Positions 41,431 through 50,525 of a stretch of 64,000 bases of DNA are shown one piece after another. Position numbers and translations under genes: made by a program. The notes below the pieces were generated by a model. It saw only the letters and a list, made by a program, of their open reading frames with translations. It did not search any database and was not told where the DNA came from. The stretch is from Isochrysis galbana (taxonomy: Eukaryota; Haptophyta; Isochrysidales; Isochrysidaceae), in contig CM030933.1 in NCBI GenBank assembly GCA_018136815.1, forward strand, positions 2,046,947 through 2,110,946, written 5' to 3'. How positions within the stretch are numbered: position 1 is the first letter of the stretch; every line of letters starts with the position of its first letter.

Positions 41431-42235
41431 TGCATGGAGAGGTGTCTCGTGCTATCATAAGAGCTTCTGCAAAGTTTCAGAAGCCAATTGTTTCATGGTG
41501 GCGAGTACGAGCGAAGACAATGCGGTGTTTTTTTCGCGGTGGCCAGGGAGTTTTTTTTTAGTAGATTTTGGCGCGTTGGAGCCACAATGAAGGATGCTAG
41601 TGCCCACGAAAGGCCACTTTCGGGGTTGCGGGGCTGGAACCCCGTCCTCTGCCGTCCCCAAAGGGCAGAATGTCGCTTCCAGCACACACACACCCGACAC
41701 CCGCCCCAGCTGTCCAGCCCTTCCTTCCGGCAATTGACATGCCAACGCGCGCACCCCCACTCAGATAGCCCGGTCACTCACTATACCGTTCGGTAGATGG
41801 CACAGGAAGTCCTACGGAAGCAGCGCAGCGCGCCAAGAGGGCTGTATTGCAATGCTCGCCACGATTCCCGAGCGCGCGGTTGGGTAGTCTGCGGGGTTGG
41901 GAGGCAGCGTACCAATATACTGGATGGGGTTCTGCGCGTAGGAGCGCGTAGACAAGCCGGTGTCATCCTCCTCAGGTTGGGGCTGGAAGTGGCGTGGTGT
42001 GGGGCTGGCGGCCATGCTGCGTGGGCAGGTGAAGCAGAAATCGGCCGAGTGCGGTGGCATGAAACGCCGGTGAGACCGCCAACCGGTGTACCCGGACCAT
42101 TTAGTCCGAACACCATCGACAAGGGGGGGCTGACCACCGCCGTGCTCTCGTTGGAGCGCGGCGAAGGTCGGCCTGTCAGGCGGGTCGGTCGCCATCGCTC
42201 TGCCTCGGATTCGGATTAGAGCGGGGAGAGAGACG
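41431..42235. other. No supportable gene
   Basis: A minus-strand frame at 42255-41812 (147 aa, Pro/Arg-rich, with MATDPPDRPTFAALQREHGG) is open but not recognisable. It ends inside the direct-repeat interval. Confidence 0.3.
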
Positions 42236-42329
42236 GGGGTAGCCCGGTCACTCACTCATTTTAACCACTATTTCCCACCTCCCCTGGGTGTCCAAGGATT
42301 CCTTAGGGTCCCCCCCTACCTGCCCCGCC
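42236..42329 (+). repeat. 94-bp direct repeat, right copy
   Basis: Second copy of the 40897-40990 repeat, in the same orientation, with a few substitutions. Confidence 0.8.
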
Positions 42330-42370
42330 AACTCCCTCCTCCCTACGAACCACCCCCTCCCGCCAAAGAT

Positions 42371-42449
42371 GGGGTAACAGCTTATCAGCTCTCAAGGTTA
42401 TGGAGCTATCACTAATATCAGCACTAATATCGGCTCTCATGACAGTTGT
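42371..42449 (+). repeat. Dispersed short repeat GGGTAACAGCTTATCAGCTC, copy 2
   Basis: GGGGTAACAGCTTATCAGCT, CTCAAGGTTATGGAGCTAT, then CACTAATATCAGCACTAATATC and GGCTCTCATG. It matches 50407-50333 inverted, and its first 40 bp match 7421-7461. Confidence 0.65.
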
Positions 42450-42591
42450 CCCAACCAACAACAAAACTCCCCTGTGCGCGCGCACGCGTGTGTTGTGTGT
42501 TGATTTACGCTCTCCACACTCCACACACAAACTCTCTCTCTCTCTCCTCTAGCGTAAATTGGATGAACCTATCGCATCTTAGGGATTGAGG

Positions 42592-42664
42592 ACGTTGGGC
42601 TAATTCCGAGCCCGGCCTAAGATTGCTCCCTAGAAGGTCCTCTATGAACTCGAAGATGGGGAGG
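42592..42664 (-). mobile_element. Short ORF2-like fragment of a non-LTR element
   Basis: The minus strand has FEFIEDLLGSNL-PGSELAQR, which parallels FEFIEGLLGISLRPGSETAQR at 19885-19950 in the full-length element. Only about 70 bp survive. Confidence 0.5.
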
Positions 42665-45066
42665 ACGGCGGCGAGAGCGACATCGAGCGAGTAGCGAGAG
42701 GCGAGGGTGAGTGTGAGGAGGGCTGTGATGGCAGGGGCTGGCGAGGCGAGGGAGATTGTAGGGTCTGAGTGTTACGAGAGCGAGAGCGACGAGAGCGAGA
42801 GCGACGACGGATGACGACTGACGACAGGACGACGGACAGAGACACCCAGGAAACCACCCCGACTCTCGCCCCACAACTTTCTCACATAACTCGACTGAAA
42901 TCAAACCCAAACACTCCGATCAGACAACGATGGACGACGACCAAAGGGCGATCTGTCGGCGATCTTGTCTCGAACGGGAATCGCACCATAACGGAAACGA
43001 GAGGCAATCTTGCTACGCAGGATTCCAAGAGACCTACCGAATAAGACGAGAGAAGTGCGATGTGCCTAAGGGGGAGATATGAAGAGGTCGTAAATTAAAC
43101 CTGATTGCCCCCAGAAGCAGATAAAGAAGCACGCAGGGGAGATAGCTAATTAAACCTATTTGCGAGGCGCCTGCGCCTGGGAGGAAGAAAGGTAGGGAAA
43201 CTTCCCTTCTCTTTCGAGAGAAAGAGAGAGGGCGCTCCACAACCCACGATCCCATGCATCCAAGCGAAGCTTTTGACCGAGAACGAGAGAAAGCAGAGAA
43301 TTATAACGATAAATGCCGAACGACGAAGAGAAGAGCGAAGCCTAACGAGTGTCGATTCGCGAATGCGACAGGGTCTCGTGACTCTGAGACGCCTTGAGGT
43401 CATCATGTAGCTTGCCGGCCTTGGAGAAAATGCGCTCAACGCCCGCCGAGCTAGCCAGGCGGAGAGGCGGGTGGGAGTGGGAGGTGGGGGTCGGGGTTGG
43501 GGGGGGGGGGGTCGCTCTCGGTTCTTCTTCTTAATGGCTATGTTAATAGTATTTAATAGTAATAATACAATGTACAATGTATATAAGAATTTGTAATCAA
43601 ACAACAAACAACATTGAAAATAATCTCAGATGCGATTACGTGCTTACGTTTACGTAGACGTAGACGTAATCAAAATCAAGGCTATAAGTACTAAGTAGTA
43701 AGTAGACCAAGGCCAACAATAATAGGGCGGCGTCACAAACACTGTGATTTTTATAACTACTGCTACTACTAACATGCGGGGGGGGGGGCTCAAATTTTGA
43801 CCGTTCTCCGAAGCTCAAGAAAAACCTCTTGGGGGGCTTACCTGCTACCTGCCTCCACGAAAAATTGCCGAGGAAATCGGTGGGTTTTAGGTTTTACCGT
43901 TCTACCGCCCCCCTCGCCCCCTCCGCTCTGCACACACGCGCTGGCGCGGGGGCTCTAATAGTACAGAACTGGGGGTCGCGTCGCGCGTCGCGGGGACGAT
44001 AGACGATAAGGTTATTTCGGGGCCGTTTTTTCATGACACGCGATTCCCTACGGAATAGTTGTGTCGAGCATTAGCGAGAATTAGCTCGTGGGGTGGGCTA
44101 GTAGAATGTGGGATGTGACATTATTTGAGTCTTTACTTTTATTTGACGGCTACGTAGGCCTTGCAATATGTCTTTACACAATGCTCCGACGGCTCGAACG
44201 CAACTGACTTACTACTACCACGATACCACAATCACGTACCCCAACAACTACTCCTTGGTTGTTTGTGACCGTAAGGGGAGCGAGGGGTAATGTGAAGATA
44301 AAAGGCGGCAACGTCCATGCTCCATGATGATAACATTTCGTGTGTCTCTTTTTTACACGCAAAGACAGAAAGAGAGCGAGCGTGAGAAAGAGAGGAACCG
44401 AGGTGCTCTCCGACTGCTCCCTCGCTAGCGCAGGGGGACTTCTTCTGCGCTGCTGCCGAGTGTGCGCCAAGATCTTGACGTAGTCAACCGCGCACATTGT
44501 TGCTTCCCAATAACCGAGCAGGTCGATACCCTGCGCACACCCCGTAAAACAGACTTGAAGCGCGTCCATCACCGGGAGAAGAGGAAGAAACAATGGCGCC
44601 CGCGCTTAGGGGAGGGCGGCGGCTGCCGCTCCGTGGAAGATTAAGCGTACCATGAGCCAACAGTACGGAAGGGCAGATTGAGCAATGCGCCGTATTCCTG
44701 ACCCTCCCGCCTCCCGCATGCAACCAAGAGAGAAAAAAGTCATTCCATCGCCGAGTGCTGGACAGCTGACGAGCACATCGAGGGGCGGTGGCCGATGTGT
44801 GCGCATAGCGAATACCATGGAGCTTTCGGAAACGAGTGGTGCATAACGGTGTCGTCGATCCGGGAATCGTTGGAACAGCGAGGGAGATGGAACGGGGCGG
44901 GTAGGCGGGGAGGAAAGAGGGCCGGGGGAGGGAGGGGGCAGGAGCCGTAAAGGTGGCCGAGGAATGAGACGAGAGAAATAGCTTGTATTTGCAGGTGGCA
45001 CTTTGGCGGTTACAACATGAAAATGTTGCTTGCGCACAGCATCGCACCGGCGGGTTGTGGCGCCGT
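42665..45066. other. Intergenic, no gene recognised
   Basis: Contains a G-run near 43500, AT-rich DNA at 43520-43830 with TACGTAGACGTA repeats, another G-run at 43778-43789 and the 3' flank of the carrier gene. Open frames, including the minus-strand frame at 45089-44484, show no domain. Confidence 0.45.
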
Positions 45067-46716
45067 TTACCGGACCGACGAGACGGCAAGCGCCGTCTTC
45101 ATGCCCTCATAGATGTAGTAGCCGATGGCGGTGGACGGTACCTTCTCAAAGCAGGCTGGGCCGAGGCCGCGGAAGAGGACGTGGATGCCCTCCGTCTTGG
45201 CGACCGTGTAGAGCCCCGTGAACATGTTAGAGTAGGGCGGCTGCTTTTTCTTGTCACCCTTGCCAACCATCTTGCCCAGCTGGAGACGGCGGCGGATGAC
45301 GTCGAGCGGGTGCGCAGAGGCCTGAGCACAGTGCGATCGAGAGTGGCGCGTGGGCGGATGTGACGCGTACAAATGGAATGTTGCAAGGCACGTAATGAGC
45401 CAAGACTTCATGGAGGGCTCACCTGCGCGGCCGCGCCGCCGATGGCACCGAGGATGAGAAGTGCCAGGGTGCCGGCCGGCACCCCGGCCCACAGCTCCCA
45501 TCGGCGCTTCAGCGTTTCGTAGACCATGAACTCGACGCCCACGTATGGGAACATCGCGATGAGGGTAGGCACAACACCAGCGTAGAAGCCGCCAATGCCG
45601 CCAACCTGCACCATGGGCAGAAAACCCTGAGCGGCGGCGTGCGAGAGGGCGGGGCGGGCGCGGGCGCGCGAGAGTGCGACAGCGTGAGGAACGGAGAGGT
45701 GAACATGGCAAACCTTTAACACGCAACCGATGGCACCGCGTGGGTTCTCTTTGCACTCATCCGGGTAGACAGTGAGCATCGTCTGGGCGGTGGCGAGGTG
45801 GGATTGAGTGTTGAGCACCAGCGAGCCTGGGGCACCAGTGAGCGTCGGGCGTCGAGGGGCGCGCCAGACGCACCTTGATAACTTCGAGTGGGTAGACGAT
45901 TAGGGCGGCGACCATGCCGGCGATGCCACCAGCAAACAGGCGCTGACCGGCGGAGAGCGTGGCGCCCGTAGCCACGCCTGCGGCTAGTCGGCGTTTCACG
46001 AACTCGTAGACGAGGAACTGTGGCGAGCCGAGAGACGAGCGGTGAGGCGCGTGTATCGGCTGGGCACTGAGGGTGCGGTCATGCACGCCGCGTGGTGGGG
46101 GCACTGCGGCACGGAGCATCCCTGGGCGGGTGGGCCTTGACCCTCCTCCCCCTTCCCTTGCCTGCCCTCTCACCTGGGTGCCCCGTGAGGGCGCAACTTT
46201 GAGACAGTTGGCTCCGTTGCCCTTGAAAAGCCCCTGGAATCCGTCGGCAGCCCAAGCCTTCTTCAGCTCCTCGGTCATCGAGCCGCACTGATCTCCGCGG
46301 CACATCATGATCGTAGAGACCATCTCGAGAGGAGCACAGCAGGTGCGAGAGATGACTCCCGCTACAGCCCCCGCAAACACCAGCTTGACCCCGCCAGCCA
46401 CAGGCCCTTGGAGCGGCGCGAGCAGGGCGGTGAGCAGCACGATCGCACTTGCCGCAACAGCTACGAGCACCACCGGCCCCAGCGCGCGGTACGCCAGCGA
46501 AGAAGCAGACGAGGAGGAGAGAGCGCGAGAGGAGCGGGAGTTTTCTTTTCCTTCTTGAGAGGGGGAGGAGGAGGTAGCGAGGGGCGGCGCGCCGGCTCTG
46601 GGCGAGGCGGCGAGGAGAGAGGTGCTTCGTACGCTCGCGCGGCTCATCGCCATGCTGCGTACGCCGGGCACGTACGAGGGGGAGAGCAGCAGCGGCAACA
46701 GCAGCAGCGCGGCCAT
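45067..46716 (-). CDS. Mitochondrial-carrier-family transporter, 5 exons, possible plastid leader
   Basis: Exons on the minus strand are 46174-46716, about 45870-46017, 45714-45826, 45423-45605 and 45067-45321. Product is a small-molecule carrier of the three-repeat SLC25 family. Repeat signatures are PLEMVSTIM, PLEVIKVRL and PLDVIRRRL; the first lacks the usual basic residue after Pro-x-Glu. Family blocks GLFKGNGANCLKVAP and YIYEGMK are clear. An N-terminal extension of about 110 aa starts with a hydrophobic MAALLLLPLLLSP segment, then a Ser/Arg-rich stretch and a membrane segment; this looks like a signal-plus-transit leader for a secondary plastid, or an unusual mitochondrial presequence. 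An in-frame Met 21 codons upstream (46779) is an alternative start. The exon 2 donor is uncertain by about ten bases because exon 3 needs phase 1; a GC donor at 45860 is the alternative. Substrate unknown; plant BT1-like or SCaMC-like carriers are candidates. Confidence 0.8.
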
Positions 46717-46879
46717 GCAAAGCCCCCCCGCCGCCGCTTCGGGCCGAGGAGGCGAGGAGGGCGTGGGATTATTCCTCATACATGGGATGGTTATTTACGT
46801 TGTGTGGGCTGCAACAGCGTGGCGCGTACTGTCTCCTCTCCTCTCGCCGCGCCGCGCAGCCGACGAGAGAGGCCGAGGA

Positions 46880-47017
<138 letters not shown>

Positions 47018-47144
47018 GAGAGGGCCGCGGGCGCAAGGGAGCAGGTAGCGGAGAAGAATGAGGGCTCTCTCTTTGGGCCCCAAAACGCTCAAAGTGACGT
47101 GTCGAGCATCTCCGCGGCGGCGAGGGGGGCGGCAGTCAAAGAGG

Positions 47145-47295
47145 TGTGTACCCCGATTCATCCTCGCTCTCCTCTCCTCCGCTCCCTTCCTTCCCCTCCT
47201 CGCCCCTCGCCCCACAACCACCTCCGCTCCCACCTCTCCTTCTCTCTCTCCCTCCCTCTCTCTCTCTCTCTCTCTCTCCCCCTCTCTCTCGAGAG
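47145..47295 (+). repeat. CT-rich local duplication, copy 1
   Basis: CCTCGCTCTCCTC-TCCGCTCCC, CCCCTCCTCGCCCC and CACAACCACCTCCGCTCCCAC, then CT repeats. The same order recurs at 47815-47960. Confidence 0.75.
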
Positions 47296-47322
47296 AGCCA
47301 GGGAGGGAAGCAGAAGTGGTCT

Positions 47323-47353
<31 letters not shown>

Positions 47354-47814
47354 TCGGAGCTCGCCAGGAGAGAGCCCATCTCCCACACCTCCTTCTTTAC
47401 GGATTAGGTTGGTTTACAGGGAAGAAGAGTGCGCGGCGAGTCGCCACGTCCAACCTTCCGTTGTCTACCATTACTGTTTGACTCGGCGAGCGAAAGCTCA
47501 CGTAGACGGGAGGTGCTCCCCAAAGTATTCTGGGAGAGAGTCCCGCCACACGCTGGAGGACCTCTCTACGTGTCTGCGAAACAGCCCGCCAAGCTAAGAG
47601 AGAGAGAGAATCTACCCCACGATGCGCGGGAGAGAGAGAGAGAGGTGTGGCACGCGCCACCGGTCGCCTTCTTTTCCCCTCCGCAAATCTCTCAAATACT
47701 CTCGTTCTTCTTTTCTCTCTTGATGGGATTGGCACCGGAGGTGTGTCTCTCTTCCTCCCCCTCTCCCCTCTGCTTCTTCTGCTCTCTCCCTCAATCCCTC
47801 CACCATCTTCTCCC
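47296..47814. other. No supportable gene
   Basis: A G24-like run at about 47329-47351 is followed by DNA with open frames on both strands but no recognisable domain. Confidence 0.35.
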
Positions 47815-47960
47815 TCTCTCCCCTTCGTCCTCGCTCTCCTCCTCCGCTCCCTTCCTTCCCCTCCTCGCCCCACCCACAACCACCTCCGCTCCCACATCGC
47901 CTTCTCTCTCTCTCCCCCCCACTCTCTCTCTCTCTCTCCCCCTCTCTCTCCCTCTCTCCC
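47815..47960 (+). repeat. CT-rich local duplication, copy 2
   Basis: Partner of 47145-47295, about 670 bp away in the same orientation. Confidence 0.75.
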
Positions 47961-47989
47961 TCTCTCTTGCCTCTCTCTCCGAGAGTGGG

Positions 47990-48060
47990 GGGGGGATGCT
48001 GCCCCCCCCCCGCATCCCCCCCCCCCGCATCCCCCCCCCCCCCCCCGCATCCCCCCCCGC
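47990..48060 (+). repeat. Poly-C / GCATCC tandem tract
   Basis: At least four units of C8-14 followed by GCATCC. It lies immediately before the duplicated block starting at 48078. Confidence 0.85.
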
Positions 48061-48077
48061 CCCGCGCGCGGGGCTCG

Positions 48078-48265
48078 CCCCACGGCGAGTCGCGATGCGC
48101 GCCGGGGGGGGGGGGGGGGCGGGCGGGCGGGCGGGGGGGGGGGGAATGGAGGAAGAGGGGGAAGGCGGGCAAGGCGAGGGAAGCCTAACCTTAGAAAATA
48201 TGAGATCCGCTTTTTCGGATTGGCGTCGCAAAAGAAGATAAGAAGTTAGCAGTCAGATCGCTACA
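48078..48265 (+). repeat. Tandem segmental duplication, copy 1
   Basis: From GGCGAGTCGCGATGCGCGCC through a G-rich tract, GGAGGAAGAGGGGGAAGGCG, AAGCCTAACCTTA and AAGAAGATAAGAAGTTAGCAG. The second copy is 48355-48508. Confidence 0.8.
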
Positions 48266-48354
48266 AAGATTGTTGGTGTGTGTATGGATGGGGCGTGCAC
48301 TGCGTCGTTCCCAATGATCCAAGCCAAAGCTCCACATGTGTTCACATATATTTG

Positions 48355-48508
48355 CCGTGGGGCGAGTCGCGATGCGCGCCGGGGGGGCGGCGGCGGCGGG
48401 GGCGGGCGGGGGCGGGGGGATGGAGGAGGAGGGGGAAGGCGGGCAAGGCGAGGGAAGCCTAACCTTAAAAAATAGTCGCATAAGAAGATAAGAAGTTAGC
48501 AGTCAGAT
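48355..48508 (+). repeat. Tandem segmental duplication, copy 2
   Basis: Matches 48078-48265 except for a roughly 30-bp deletion (the ATATGAGATCCGC segment) and a different G-tract composition. Confidence 0.8.
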
Positions 48509-48903
48509 GGCTAGAGGCTTGAGCTTCGTGCGCGTGCCCGCTTCGTGGGCGTGCCCGTGCCCTTCCCCAGCCTCCCATGGCCCCTAGCACCTAGCAAGCC
48601 TGCCAACAAGCCCAAGCCGGCACGGGGGCACTACACAGTACATGCCCGCGACACCCGGGCCGAGGAGCGCGCGCGCGTAGTCGCAGATGTCCGGAAGGCG
48701 GTTGCTCATTGTCGCACGCATAGCGTTGGCGTCAAGGCGGCTCTGGCTTCTGGGCTTTTCCCTCATGCCACGCGCGGAAAGGTCGAGTGGGGCCTGAGGC
48801 GGCCTGCCGCCAATGATGACTCCACTCGGGACGCCAACCAACCAACAGCTGCTCACAAATGCCGAGCGCTTGAAGTTGGCATCGTGGATCCTCACGCGCG
48901 CTG

Positions 48904-49783
48904 TGTCGTATTCCATACGATGACAGACTTTTACTTCTAACCTGTGAGTTATTTTAGGCCTCAAGGTCTCGTCGGCGACATTCCACCCCTTCTCTTACTT
49001 TCTTTCGGTGTCATCAAACGTTCCCTGACTGTCTTCTGTCTTCTCTTCGTGCATCGGTTGTAGTCTTCTGTCTTCTCTTCGTGTATCGGTGGTAGCTCCC
49101 CAGCGAGGTCTGCCTTCGCTATTCCGACTTCTCTGTCGCACGTCTGTGCGCCGATAAGTTGCCTTGGTACCGACGCTTGGCAGTCCGTCCTAGGTGTGGT
49201 TAGTTTTCGCCCTGTTTGGTTTAGTTCGTGTGTGTCCGTGTGTCGGAACCTTTTTTTTGGGTCCCTGCGTTGTAGTCCCTCGTGTCTACCTTGGACCTAA
49301 GAATCTCTCATTCTCACTCTCTCTCTTCCACTAGCTCACTAGCTAGCCTCGGCCCTACCCTCCAACGCCGCGCGTTGCGAGCCTCCGAACCTTCGTCTCC
49401 CTCTTCGTCCCTAGCACTCGATGGCAGGCACTGTCAGACCCGACTTCTACTATGACCTCTCAGACATTTTCCCGCAAGCAACAACCAACGACTCTTTCAC
49501 GGCCGCATCAGCTGCCGGCTCGATCGAACGGCCCTCTGCCTACGAGCCAGTAGTCATCGCGTGTTCGACAAGCACAAATTCCGTCTTGGCGCCTACGACC
49601 GCGCCGTTCCATACTCCCGCTCCATCTCTGCCCATGGAAACAGCGGGAACTCCTTTTGGGCCACAAGGGGTCCACTTCGTCGGAATCGGCGGCTCCGAGC
49701 CTCCGCAAGGTCCTTCTAACACGGCGACGCCATCCGCCGCTCCGTCAGACGAGCCGCTGCTTGTGGATCCACTCCGCGAGCGA
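48904..49783 (+). mobile_element. Element A (LTR-like), copy 3, interrupted by Repeat B
   Basis: The element starts TGTCGTATTCCATACGATGACA. Its Gag-like frame opens at 49421 with MAGTVRPDFYYDLSDIFPQ and runs through PSDEPLLVDPLRERA. At 49784 it switches without a frame break into Repeat B, where copy 4 continues with ELTFLGTSGYPEFD. The leader has a small internal duplication (CTTCTGTCTTCTCTTCGTG twice, 49037-49086). Confidence 0.7.
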
Positions 49784-50117
49784 GCTCTCAGAGGTCCTTC
49801 AGGGGCGCCCAGAGGGCCAGCAGGGGCAGCTCAGGGGGCAGTGGAGGCTGGGGCTCAGCCCCTGGCCCCCCCTGCCTCTCCCTCGCTCGCCTCGCTGGCC
49901 TTGGGTGCCGCCCTGAGGCCCCTGTCTGCCTGGCGACCAGGGATGGGGGGGGGAGTCAGTACGAGAGCTGGCCCATGCGGGCCTGGGAGTGCGGCTCGCG
50001 ACCCGCGCCCACTAGGGGTCTGGGCTGAATTGATGAGTGCCCTGCCCCTGCCAGAGGGCAGGGGCTGGGGTTGAATGTACGGGCCCACCCCGGGGGGTGT
50101 CCGCGATGGAGAGACAC
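49784..50117 (+). repeat. Repeat B, copy 2, inside Element A
   Basis: Nearly identical to 8664-9000. Its 5' boundary coincides with the loss of Element A homology, so it either inserted there or was joined by recombination; no Element A sequence resumes afterwards. Confidence 0.7.
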
Positions 50118-50224
50118 GTGACCCTGCCCCAAATCGAGTGAATGGAGTCAGACCACGTGTGTGTTTCAACATGTGAAGTGTCAAGTTGAGTCAAGTAACC
50201 TCCAGGTGACAATGAGAGGTGTTA

Positions 50225-50262
50225 GCAGGGATGGGGATAATTGAACGCTTTTGGTCTCAGAG
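50225..50262 (-). repeat. Inverted match to the end of the 12356 minisatellite
   Basis: On the minus strand AAAAGCGTTCAATTATCCCC and ATCCCTGCTAACACC match 12556-12596. It lies close to the repeat at 50333-50407. Confidence 0.6.
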
Positions 50263-50332
50263 ATAGAGTGTGGAGCGAGCGCGCGCGCAATAGAGCTAAG
50301 GAGTTTTGTTAAAGCCCGGGCACTCTCATACT

Positions 50333-50407
50333 CTCATGGGAGCTGATTTTAGTACTGATATTAGTAATAGCTCCAAAAACCTGAGAGTTGATAAGCTGTT
50401 ACCCTAA
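50333..50407 (-). repeat. Dispersed short repeat, copy 3
   Basis: Inverted, diverged copy of 42371-42449, reading GGTAACAGCTTATCAACTCT on the minus strand. Confidence 0.6.
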
Positions 50408-50525
50408 CCCTGCCCATACCCATATACCCATACGCATACCCATACATACGCCCTGCCCCTAATGGGGGCATCCACATGAGTTCCGAGATAGAAGTTATAG
50501 AAGCGGTCGGTCCACCGTCGCTAGG

